This document shows positions 6,311-14,500 of a stretch of DNA of 16,372 nt, piece after piece; the first letter of the stretch is position 1; every line of letters starts with the position of its first letter. The translations under genes and the position numbers were made by a program. The notes under the pieces were generated by a model that worked only from the letters and a program-made list of their open reading frames with translations, searched no databases and was not told where the DNA came from. Source of the stretch: Phycisphaerales bacterium UBA2266 (lineage in GTDB: Bacteria; Planctomycetota; Phycisphaerae; Sedimentisphaerales; Anaerobacaceae); the NCBI GenBank assembly GCA_002347125.1, contig DDXG01000187.1, positions 1-16,372 of the forward strand, written 5' to 3'.

Positions 6311-8041
6311 TTGTTGCGCAGAAACGTCCTGTGGTCGTTGTTAGCTCTGGTGATGCCGGCCGTCGTGTGGGCCGATGCATCGACGCTGGGGCTGCAACCC
6401 CAGGGCCTGAATCATATCGGGGTCTATAGTCTGCGGCAGTTGGACCCGAATCTCGATGGATCGGGGGTGTCCGTGGGCGTTATCAGCCGCAGCGGTACGT
6501 ATATCGACGGCAAGCCTCAGAACGACTATCGCCCGAGTGTTCAACATGACAGTCTGGTGTCGGCCCGACTGACGTTCCACGACGAGGGCCAACTCCTGCC
6601 AGGCGTCAGCCCCCACTCGACGGCGGTCTGCTCGATTCTCTTTGGCAATGACGCCCATGCCTCCAGCGTCGAACTGGGGTCTTTCCGGTACCAGGGTATT
6701 CTTCCGGCCGCAGGAGGCGAGGTGTACGAGTTCTGGCACTTCCTCATGGCCAACGTCTTTACGCATACCCGGCCCGATGTTGACGTGCTGACATTGAGCG
6801 TCGGCAGCGGGTTTGAGGACTGGTGGACGCGGGGCATCGAGTCCATGTGCGAACACTACGGACTGCCGGTCGTCGCCAGCATCGGCAACGGCTACGCGGC
6901 GCTTGACCCGCCGCTCTATCCCGGGGCCTCCGCCAACGCCATCGGCGTCGGGGTCGTCAGTTCGGTCAACAGCGCCGATACGGGGACATCGCTGGCGAAT
7001 TTCGCGCTGGCGTATCCGGCCCGATCCAGCGGCGGAACGACCGGCGGCGGACGATCCAAGCCTGACATCGTGGCGCCGGGCAACTGTCTGGTCGCCGACG
7101 TGAACGATCCGAACCGGTATGAGCCGGCCGGGGACTGGTCCAGCTTCTCCACGCCCCTGGTCACAGGTGTTGTCGGAATGCTGATCGAACGGGCCAAGCG
7201 AGACGAAGCCCTCAGTGCGGCCTTGTCGGCGAACGCCGGCAACTGCGTCATCAAGAGCATCATCATGAACTCCGCCGTCAAGCTGCCCTACTGGCACAAA
7301 GGTGCGTTGACCACGGCCGATGACCACACCGTCCCGCTCGATCACATTCAAGGCGCTGGGATGGTCGATGCGATGGGCGCCTATGAGCAGCTTGTGGCCG
7401 GCCGCTATGGACCGGGCAGCATTCCTTCGATCGGTTGGGACAACAGCACCGTTGACAGAGCGGATCGCGGGCTGAGGCTCTACCGCCTGGCGGTCGAGGA
7501 CCCGAACAACAAGATCATCGCCGTGACTTTGAACTGGAACCGCCATTTCAAGCGGACGTATCCTTTCGAGGCGCTGCGCGACAGGGATGCGAACCTGCGT
7601 CTGGAACTGTGGGCGGTGGAGCCCGGCCGGACGGAGCCGGACAGGTTGATCGACTATTCCGACAGCCCCGTGGACAACGTGGAGCATCTCTACGTTCGTG
7701 CAGACCCGAATCGAACACAATACGAGATCGTTGTCACATTCAGCGATCTGGACGACCCGCGGGCCGCCGTCTCGACCGAACGCTATGGGCTGGCCTGGAG
7801 TGTGCACGAGGTCTGCGACAGGGACAACCTGTTCTGGCATGACCTCAACGCCGATGGCGTTGTCAATGAGGCCGATTTTGCCCTGTTGCTCAAGTACTGG
7901 ACCGAGAGTATTGAATCGCCACAGGATTACCAGTTTTGCGACCTCAACGGCGACGGCGTCATCGACGTCAAAGACTTCGAACTGCTGCTTGAGAATCTGG
8001 ACCGCCGGGCCGATTGGTACAGCAAGGCCGAGGGGATGTGA
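6311..8041 (+). CDS. Secreted subtilase (S8)-like protein with degenerate triad and C-terminal dockerin-type domain
   Basis: A 576-residue exported protein. I chose TTG at 6311 because AGGAA lies 7 bases upstream and it gives a clean signal peptide (MLRRNVLWSLLALVMPAVVWA); an upstream TTG at 6272 would add 13 residues. The subtilase fold shows in GSGVSVGVISRSG (50-62), GVSPHSTAV (98-106, His102), DVLTLSVGSG (158-167), VVASIGNG (187-194, Asn193), KPDIVAPG (250-257) and WSSFSTPLVTGVVGML (276-291, Ser278). The triad Asp, normally in a VIDTG-like strand, is Ser59 here, and the Gly-Thr before the Ser is Trp-Ser, so activity is doubtful. Residues about 385-500 look like a beta-rich C-terminal domain of the kind that follows secreted proteases. 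Residues 511-565 hold two dockerin-type loops (DLNADGVVNEAD, DLNGDGVIDVKD). It stands alone, divergent from pyrR. Confidence 0.82.
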   Translation: MLRRNVLWSLLALVMPAVVWADASTLGLQPQGLNHIGVYSLRQLDPNLDGSGVSVGVISRSGTYIDGKPQNDYRPSVQHDSLVSARLTFHDEGQLLPGVSPHSTAVCSILFGNDAHASSVELGSFRYQGILPAAGGEVYEFWHFLMANVFTHTRPDVDVLTLSVGSGFEDWWTRGIESMCEHYGLPVVASIGNGYAALDPPLYPGASANAIGVGVVSSVNSADTGTSLANFALAYPARSSGGTTGGGRSKPDIVAPGNCLVADVNDPNRYEPAGDWSSFSTPLVTGVVGMLIERAKRDEALSAALSANAGNCVIKSIIMNSAVKLPYWHKGALTTADDHTVPLDHIQGAGMVDAMGAYEQLVAGRYGPGSIPSIGWDNSTVDRADRGLRLYRLAVEDPNNKIIAVTLNWNRHFKRTYPFEALRDRDANLRLELWAVEPGRTEPDRLIDYSDSPVDNVEHLYVRADPNRTQYEIVVTFSDLDDPRAAVSTERYGLAWSVHEVCDRDNLFWHDLNADGVVNEADFALLLKYWTESIESPQDYQFCDLNGDGVIDVKDFELLLENLDRRADWYSKAEGM

Positions 8042-8045
8042 GACC

Positions 8046-8074
8046 TTGACCTGTTGATGGCGGGCGGGTATCAT
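8046..8074 (+). promoter_or_regulatory. Predicted sigma70-type promoter of the metal-efflux operon
   Basis: -35 TTGACC (8046-8051), 17-base spacer, -10 TATCAT (8069-8074), starting only 5 bases after the subtilase stop codon. The start would be near 8081, about 83 bases ahead of the small Cys/His-rich gene. The normal 17-base spacing argues against a MerR-type activator, which uses 19-20-base spacers; no obvious dyad was found. There is no terminator between the subtilase gene and this promoter. Confidence 0.55.
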
Positions 8075-8163
8075 GCTTTTCCCAGTAAACCAGTGTGGAT
8101 ATGCGAACACCGGGCTTGACGGGGCGTAATACCATCGCAAGCCGATTGGGTACTGAAAAGGCC

Positions 8164-8586
8164 ATGATGACGAGACGTACCATATTGCTGTTGTCAGCCT
8201 ATCTCTTTGGAGTCGTTCACTCCGGCGGCGGGTATGTTGTCTGCTCCAAACCGGATGGTTCGTCCAAGTTTGTCTCCGCCGACCATTGCTGTCGGCCCGG
8301 CGGATGCGAGCGCAGCCGGGCGGATGTGAGCCACCACGAAGACGGCGATGGAGATCACCACGCCGCCTTCTCCCATAGCCGCTGCTGTATTGATGTGCCT
8401 GTATCGAGTTTTGCCAAGCAGCCACCGCTCTCTGACGACGCCGGCGGGATCCGGGCGATCTTTCCGGCGGCCGTGTCGCCGCGTGAGCCGGCTCGTTCGG
8501 CGGATATGGAGCTTCGCCGTGTGTTGGCGTTCCATCGCAATACGGATCCGCCCGATCCGCTGAGCACCATCATTCTTCGCATCTGA
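8164..8586 (+). CDS. Small secreted Cys/His-rich protein, probably periplasmic metal-binding
   Basis: A 140-residue protein with an N-terminal signal peptide (TRRTILLLSAYLFGVVHS). The ATG at 8164 was chosen because AAAAGG lies just upstream and it places the signal sequence at the N-terminus; ATG 8167 is an equal alternative, and an in-frame GTG at 8095 would add an unlikely hydrophilic extension. The mature part has VVCSKPDGSSKFV, then a cluster of Cys42, 43, 48, 74, 75 and His41, 57, 58, 65, 66, 71, ending CCIDVPVSSF. I do not recognise a named family, but the pattern (C-x3-DG, His-Cys clusters, C-x-DVPV) resembles small uncharacterised proteins I associate with heavy-metal RND operons. As first gene before the outer-membrane factor, adaptor and pump genes, a role in binding or sensing periplasmic metal is a reasonable inference. 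Confidence 0.72.
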   Translation: MMTRRTILLLSAYLFGVVHSGGGYVVCSKPDGSSKFVSADHCCRPGGCERSRADVSHHEDGDGDHHAAFSHSRCCIDVPVSSFAKQPPLSDDAGGIRAIFPAAVSPREPARSADMELRRVLAFHRNTDPPDPLSTIILRI

Positions 8587-8732
8587 TCCTCCCCCCCCTG
8601 CCTGACCTGCCGCGCCCCCGGTGTACCCCCATGTGGGGCACTTTGCGCGGCGTTCGACCCGGAAATCCACGAATTCTCCGTCTTTGCGGCGGGGGTATTA
8701 TGCCGATAATATCATCGAAAGGTCGAAACAAC
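8587..8732 (+). other. Gap between the small Cys/His-rich gene and the outer-membrane factor gene
   Basis: These 146 bases hold a run of eight C (8591-8598), a short CCCCA/TGGGG inverted repeat (8627-8638), and an AT-rich perfect inverted repeat TATTAT-GCCG-ATAATA (8696-8711) just before the next Shine-Dalgarno. No convincing -35 box accompanies the TATTAT sequence, so a separate promoter is possible but unproven. No gene is seen here. Confidence 0.4.
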
Positions 8733-10118
8733 ATGACCGGACAGCCTCGAAGGATTCTGTTGGTCCTGGCCACTATGTTGACCGCGCCGTTGAGTACGAT
8801 TCGCGTCGCGCAGGCCGCTTCGGCGGCGGCGGAGGACTACCCGACCCCAAGTGCAACGGATTGGGCCGTGGCGGCGACGTCGGGCGAGTTGACCCGCCGT
8901 GAGGTGTTGTCGGTGGTTTTGGCCCGCAGCCCACAGCTTCGGCTATACGCACTGGATATACGAATCGCCGATGCGAGGAGGCTCCAGGCCTCCTTCCTGC
9001 CCAATCCGGAATTGGGGGTCGAGTTCGAGAACATCGGGGGTACCGGGGATACTCGGGGCTTTCGCGGGGCTGAGACGACGATTGCGGTGAGCCAGCCTAT
9101 TGAGACGGCCGGCAAGCGAGGCAAGCGTCTCGCCGCCGCTTCGGCGGACAGCAAGGTGGCCGAGGCTGATTACCGTGCTCGGCGCAGCGAGATTCTCGCC
9201 GAGGCGGACAAGGCCTTCCATGAATTGCTTGCCGCCCAGCAGACGCTCGGCCTGGCGACCGAGCAGGTTGACCTGGCCGGCAGACTCAGTGAGGCCGTCG
9301 GACGTCGCGTTTCGGCGGGGAAGGACCCTGCCGTGGAGGGCTCTCGTGCCGCTATTGAGTTGGCCGAGGCCCAACTGCAACGGGCGGACGCCGCCACCGC
9401 CGTGGAGGCGGCCCGTGGGCGGTTGAGCCTGCTGTGGGGTGATGAGGAACCGCTTTTCGCGTGCGTCGTCGGGGATCAGAGCGAGCCGCTGGAGCCGCCC
9501 GACGTGCACACTCTGCGCACGTCGGTCCTCGATCATCCGGCGGTGACCCGGTGGACCGAAGCCGCGGCTGCGGCTGTCGCGCGACTGCGGTTGGCCGAGG
9601 CCCGGGGCACGCCGGATGTCACCGTTATGGGCGGCTATCGCCGTCTGGGGGCTGACAATGACAATGCGCTTGTCTTTGGTCTGGCGATCCCGTTGCCGGT
9701 CTTTGATCGGAACAAGGCCGGCCGTCTTGAGGCCCACTACGAACTGGCGCGGATCCGCGAGCAGGCCGCCGCGGCCCGTACTGAGATGCTGGGGCGGCTG
9801 GCTCTGGTTCACACTCGCCTGACGGCCGCGGCCCGGCGCGCGCAAGTTCTTCAGAGCAGCATCCTGCCCAATGCGGCGGCCGCTTATGATGCAGCCCTGA
9901 TCGGGTACCAACAGGGCAAGTTCGACTACCTGAATGTGCTCGACGCGCAGCGGACCTATTTCGACGTTCAACAGAAAGCCGTCGCCGCAATGCTGGAATA
10001 CCATCGCGTTCGCGCCGATCTTGAAGCCATCACCGAATGCCCGCTTGAGGCCATAGCCGTGCCGACCCGGACGGTCTCATCCAACACTTTCCCGGAGGTC
10101 GATTCCAATGAGCCATAG
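8733..10118 (+). CDS. czcC: TolC-family outer-membrane factor of a heavy-metal RND efflux system (CzcC/CusC type)
   Basis: A 461-residue outer-membrane channel subunit that connects the RND pump and adaptor to the outside. The ATG at 8733 has GAAAGG about 10 bases upstream and starts a signal peptide (RRILLVLATMLTAPLSTIRVAQA). Family marks are the repeated outer-membrane-efflux halves: LTRREVLSVVLARSPQLR (53-70), FLPNPELGVEFEN (88-100) and SQPIETAGKRGKRL (120-133), followed by long Ala/Glu/Arg-rich alpha-helical coiled coil, then GLAIPLPVFDRNKAGR and YQQGKFDYLNVLDAQRTY in the second half. Signatures such as the PIETAGKR segment are common in CzcC-like proteins. No lipobox is seen, unlike E. 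coli CusC. The stop overlaps the adaptor start by 11 bases, implying tight co-translation. Confidence 0.93.
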   Translation: MTGQPRRILLVLATMLTAPLSTIRVAQAASAAAEDYPTPSATDWAVAATSGELTRREVLSVVLARSPQLRLYALDIRIADARRLQASFLPNPELGVEFENIGGTGDTRGFRGAETTIAVSQPIETAGKRGKRLAAASADSKVAEADYRARRSEILAEADKAFHELLAAQQTLGLATEQVDLAGRLSEAVGRRVSAGKDPAVEGSRAAIELAEAQLQRADAATAVEAARGRLSLLWGDEEPLFACVVGDQSEPLEPPDVHTLRTSVLDHPAVTRWTEAAAAAVARLRLAEARGTPDVTVMGGYRRLGADNDNALVFGLAIPLPVFDRNKAGRLEAHYELARIREQAAAARTEMLGRLALVHTRLTAAARRAQVLQSSILPNAAAAYDAALIGYQQGKFDYLNVLDAQRTYFDVQQKAVAAMLEYHRVRADLEAITECPLEAIAVPTRTVSSNTFPEVDSNEP

Positions 10119-11481
10119 ACTGAAAAGAAACGCCCTACCGCTGGTTGTGTTCCTCGTCGGCGCTCTGGTGATTCTGCACTTCACCTGGGGTCCGTGGTTG
10201 CTGCGTCGTGCCCACAACCGGGGAGGCGGCCCCGGGCCGGCCCACGACCATGGGACGCACCCCAGTGCGTATGAGCCGTACGACGATGAGCCCCATCAGC
10301 GTGAGCCGGCGCCGACGGATCCCAATCAACTGCGGGCGATCCTCTGCGAGCACGGGATTCCGATTGTCGATTGTTACCTCTGTCGCTATGAAGTCGGAGT
10401 GGCGGGGGTCGATCCAAACATCGGCCGGGAGCTTCTGGCTACCCAGACGGTCGAGGTCCGGCAGATGACCAGCCGCGTCCTCGAATTGACCGGCGAGGTT
10501 CAGCTTGACCTGATGCGCGTCGTCGAGGTGGCGTCGGCCTGCGGCGGGCGCATTGAGACAATCGAGAAGATTGTCGGCGACCGCGTGGCTGTTGGCGAGA
10601 CGCTGGCGGTTATCCAGTCGTCGGAGTTCGGACAAGCCCAGGCGGACTTCCTGGAAAACAGGGCGCGGCTGGCCCTTGCCAGGCAGACCTTTGAGCGCGA
10701 GAAGAGCCTCTTCGAGCAACAGGTGTCCAGCCACGCCGACTATCTTGTCGCCGAGAGCGCCCGGGCGGCGGCCGCCGCCATCGACGCCGCCTCCAAGCAA
10801 CGCCTCCAGTTGCTTGGTCTGACGGATGAACAGATCGAGGCCTTCGCGGAGAACCATCCGGAGGAGAGCTTCGGACGACTGCCCATCAACAGCCCCATCG
10901 GGGGGACCGTCATCGACCAGAATGTCGTTCGCGGACGCCTGGTGATGACCACGGATACCCTCTACAAGGTTGCGGACCTCTCCAGCGTGTGGGTCTGGTG
11001 CGACCTCTACGAGCAGGACCTGGGCGACGTTGTCCGACTGCTGGCGGCCGGGGAGAAACTCACCGCACGCATTCACGCCGGGGCCTTTCCCTCCGACAGC
11101 TTCACTGCGACCGTTGATACGATCGGAAATGAAGTTGACTACGCCACGCGGACCGTCAAGCTGCGGCTGACCGCCGCCAATCCCGAACACAAGCTCCGGC
11201 CGGGCATGTTCGTCAAGGTCTTCATCACTCTGCCGATGGCCGGAGCCACGGTCGAGATACCCGATTCGGCCGTGCTCAACCATGAAGGCAGACATTTCGT
11301 GTTCACTCGACTGGACGAGCACCTCTGGATTCGGCGCGATGTGAATGTCGGGTCGGTTCGCCACGGCGTCGCCCAGGTCCTTGACGGTCTGAACCCCGGA
11401 GACGTTGTGGCAACCCGCGGCGCATTCATGTTCAAGAGCGAGATCCTCAAGGAGAAGATGGGCGCCGGCTGTGCCCACTGA
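10108..11481 (+). CDS. czcB: RND efflux periplasmic adaptor (CzcB/CusB type) with N-terminal Cys/His motif
   Basis: A 457-residue membrane-fusion protein linking the inner-membrane pump to the outer-membrane factor. Residues 9-28 form an N-terminal membrane anchor; a His-rich linker (HDHGTH, 46-51) leads to CEHGIPIVDCYLC (80-92), a C-X-H-X6-C-X2-C cluster that is absent from E. coli CusB. The barrel-sandwich (lipoyl-like) halves lie around 138-172 (VVEVASACGGRIETIEKIVG) and 258-290 (INSPIGGTVID), joined by an alpha-helical hairpin (175-240). The beta-barrel follows (293-378, VWVWCDLYEQDLG, KLRPGMFVKVFI), then a membrane-proximal domain (380-440). The C-terminus ends GAGCAH, another Cys/His pair. 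A GGAGG precedes the ATG by about 8 bases; the start lies inside the end of the outer-membrane factor gene. Confidence 0.93.
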   Translation: MSHRLKRNALPLVVFLVGALVILHFTWGPWLLRRAHNRGGGPGPAHDHGTHPSAYEPYDDEPHQREPAPTDPNQLRAILCEHGIPIVDCYLCRYEVGVAGVDPNIGRELLATQTVEVRQMTSRVLELTGEVQLDLMRVVEVASACGGRIETIEKIVGDRVAVGETLAVIQSSEFGQAQADFLENRARLALARQTFEREKSLFEQQVSSHADYLVAESARAAAAAIDAASKQRLQLLGLTDEQIEAFAENHPEESFGRLPINSPIGGTVIDQNVVRGRLVMTTDTLYKVADLSSVWVWCDLYEQDLGDVVRLLAAGEKLTARIHAGAFPSDSFTATVDTIGNEVDYATRTVKLRLTAANPEHKLRPGMFVKVFITLPMAGATVEIPDSAVLNHEGRHFVFTRLDEHLWIRRDVNVGSVRHGVAQVLDGLNPGDVVATRGAFMFKSEILKEKMGAGCAH

Positions 11482-11490
11482 CCCGATGAC

Positions 11491-11506
11491 CGGAGAAGGG
11501 ACTCCG
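11491..11506 (+). promoter_or_regulatory. Hairpin presenting the pump gene's Shine-Dalgarno in its loop
   Basis: CGGAG (11491-11495) pairs with CTCCG (11502-11506), leaving the purine-rich AAGGGA in the loop, in the 32-base gap between adaptor and pump genes. The Shine-Dalgarno is about 12 bases from the ATG, slightly long, and folding could shorten that distance or tune translation. It could also be chance in GC-rich DNA. Confidence 0.3.
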
Positions 11507-11513
11507 CCTGACC

Positions 11514-14500
11514 ATGTTGGATAGAGTGCTGCATTTCGTTCTCAGGCAGCGGGTGCTGATCGTGATGTTCGGTGCCTTCGTCATGGTTCTCGGCGCGGTG
11601 TCGTGGCGACGGCTGCCCATCGACGCCTTTCCCGACGTTACCAATACTCAAGTCATGGTGTTGACCGAGACCGAGGGTTTCAGCCCTGCTGAGGTCGAAC
11701 GCCTGGTTACGTTTCCCATTGAGACCCGGATGGCCGGCCTTCCCGATGTCCGCCAGGTGCGTTCGCTCTCGCAATCGGGCTTGTCTCAGGTGGTTGTCGT
11801 CTTCGAGGACGACGTCGAGACCTACTTCGCCCGGCAGCTCGTCTTCGAGCGGCTGGCCATGGCGGCCGGGAGTCTTCCGACGGGCGTCCACCCGGTCCTG
11901 GGGCCCATCTCCACCGGTCTGGGGGAGATATATCAGTACACGGTCGAGGCCGGGTACTACTGCCCGTCGCACAGGCAGGCCTGGATGCGCGAAGCCGGAT
12001 TGTGTCCACAATGCGGGGGGCCGCTGGCGGCCACCGATGCGGACCTTATGACCCTGCGGACCATTCAGGACTGGCTCATCGCCCCGCAAATACGCCGTCT
12101 GCCGGGGATCAACGAGGTCAATAGCATGGGCGGCCTGCTGCGGCAGTTTCACATCGTCGTCGACCCGGCCAAACTGCTGAAGTTTCGCGTGAGCCTGCGT
12201 GATATTATCGAAGCAGTCCAGACCAACAATCGCAACGCCGCCGCCGGGTATATCGTCAAGGACTTCGAGCAGATCAACGTCGTTTCACATGGCCTGCTCG
12301 GCGGGCCGGCGGACATCGAGCAGATTGTCATCAAGGCGGTTGACGGAACGCCCGTCTATATCCGTGACATGGCCGACGTCCTGACGGCTCCCGCCGTCCG
12401 CTCGGGGGCGGCCGGGCGAGACGGGCGAGGCGAAACGGTCGTTGGCATGGCGATCATGCTCAAGGGGTCCAACTCGAAGACGGTTGTCGACCGCGTGAAG
12501 GCCGAGATTCCCGAGATTCAGAAATCGCTTCCGCCGGGGATCCACATTGTTCCGTTCTACGACCGCACCGACCTTATTCAGGCATGTGTGCGCACGGTCT
12601 CGCGCGCGTTGGCCCAGGGCGGTATCCTGGTGATCGCGGTCCTGTTTCTTCTGCTGTGGGACATCCGAGCGGCCTTGACGGTGGCGCTGTCGCTGCCGCT
12701 GACGGCCGCGGCGACGTTCACGCTGATGGACTGGCGCGGCATCAACGCCAACCTGATGAGCCTCGGCGGCCTGGTCATCGCCGTGGGCATGGTGGTTGAC
12801 GCGGCAATCATCGTCACGGAGAACATCGCCCGGCACATGGCCGAGCAGGCCGAGGCGGGGCGGACGCGTATCGAGGTGGCCTTTGACGCGGTTCGCGAGG
12901 TGGCCCGCCCGGTGGCGTTTGCTGTACTCATTATGGTCGTTGTTTTCGTGCCGCTGTTTACGCTCGAATCGCTCGAAGGCAAGATGTTCAAGCCGCTGGC
13001 GGTGACCATCTGCCTGGCCCTGATTTGCTCGTTGGCGATGTCGTTGACGGTTGTTCCGGTGCTGGCCTCGATGCTGACTCGCTGCACGGCGGCGGTGCGC
13101 TGCCATTCACTGGTCCGTTTGTCTCATGGCGTGCATCTGTTCCTGTTGCGGTTGGCCCTGAAGGGCCGCTGGCTGACCATCCTTGGCGCGCTGGTGTTGA
13201 TTGCAGTCGGTCTCGCCATGTTCACGCAGCTCGGTGTCGAGTTCCTGCCGGGTTTGGATGAAGGCGCCATTGCCGTCAATATCGTCCGTCTGCCGACGGC
13301 GGGACTGGACGGCTCCGTCGTCCAGACACGGGTGATTGAAGGACGCCTGCTTGGACTATTCCCCGCGGAGATCGAGACGATCGTCAGCAAGACGGGGCGT
13401 GCGGAGATCTCGGAGGACCCGATGGGCCCCGAGCAGAGCGACCTGATCATCATGCTGCGGCCGCGATCTCAATGGACACGGGCGGGCTCCAAGGCGGATC
13501 TGGTCGAGCAGATGGAAGCTGCGCTGGCGGCGTTTCCCGGTATTCGTCCGGCCTTCTCACAGCCTATCGCCCTGCGGGTCAACGAACTGATCAGCGGCAT
13601 CAAGTCCGACATCGCCATTAAGATATTCGGCGACGATATCGATACGCTGGTCGCCACAGCCGAGGCGATTGCCCCGATTCTATCCGGTATCGAGGGGGCG
13701 GTCGATGTGGCTATCGAGCAGGTCGCCGGCTTCAGTCAGTACCATGTGGAATTCGACCGGCCCGCTATGGCACGCCACAAGATCAACGCCGAATCGGTCA
13801 ATGAGTTGCTCGAAGTCGCCGTGGGCGGCAAGGTGGCCTCCACGGCGTATGACGGCCTTATCGGCGTCGATATCGTTGTCCGTCTGCCTGGAGAATCCCG
13901 CGGAGGCCCCGACCGGCTGGCGTCGCTGCTGGTCGTCAGTCCGCTCGGTTACAGCGTGCCCCTCAGCGAGATTGTCCGTATCGAGCTGCGCGACGGCTAT
14001 GCGAAGATAAACCGCGAGGACTCCCGCCGCCGCCTGCTGGTCGAGTGCAACGTCCGGGGGCGCGATATGGGCGGATTCGTTGCCGAGGCCAGGCAGCGTC
14101 TTGCCGCTGTCGAGGCTGGGTTGCCCAGCGGCTACCGTCTGGTCTGGGGCGGCCAGTTCGAGAACCAGCAACGAGCGATGAAGCGGCTGGCGGTCGTCGT
14201 CCCCGTGGCCCTGTTGCTGATATTCGTCATGCTACTCAGTGCCCTGGGCTCGGTTCGCAGTGCTTCGCTGATCATGCTCAACCTGCCTTTTGCCGTCGTG
14301 GGTGGGGTTGCGGCCATGTACGTGCTGGGCATTCACTTGAGCGTCGCGGCGACGATTGGTTTCATCGCCGTGCTGGGGGTCGCAGTCGAGGATGGGCTGG
14401 TGCTCGTGAGTTTCTGCGACGAGCTGCGGCGCCGGGGTATGGATGCCGTGGCGGCTGTCTTCGAGGCATGCCGGCTGCGCATCCGCCCGCTGATCATGAC

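Noticed and set aside
6229..6429. Possible leader ORF starting TTG 10 bases after GGAGG (6214-6218), overlapping the subtilase-like gene start in another frame
   Set aside because: The product has no features and the reading frame runs into the signal peptide region of the real gene. The GGAGG is well placed, so a leader peptide cannot be fully excluded, but there is no positive evidence.
8046..8074. MerR/CueR-type metal-responsive promoter
   Set aside because: The spacer is 17 bases rather than 19-20 and no dyad lies between the -35 and -10 boxes.
6341..8425. A 694-codon open frame on the minus strand across the subtilase-like gene
   Set aside because: It crosses two well-supported plus-strand genes and their promoter, and its protein is Arg/Val/Asp-rich without motifs.
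10135..11478. A 447-codon open frame antisense to the adaptor gene
   Set aside because: Shadow of the adaptor coding sequence; no recognisable domain or ribosome-binding site.
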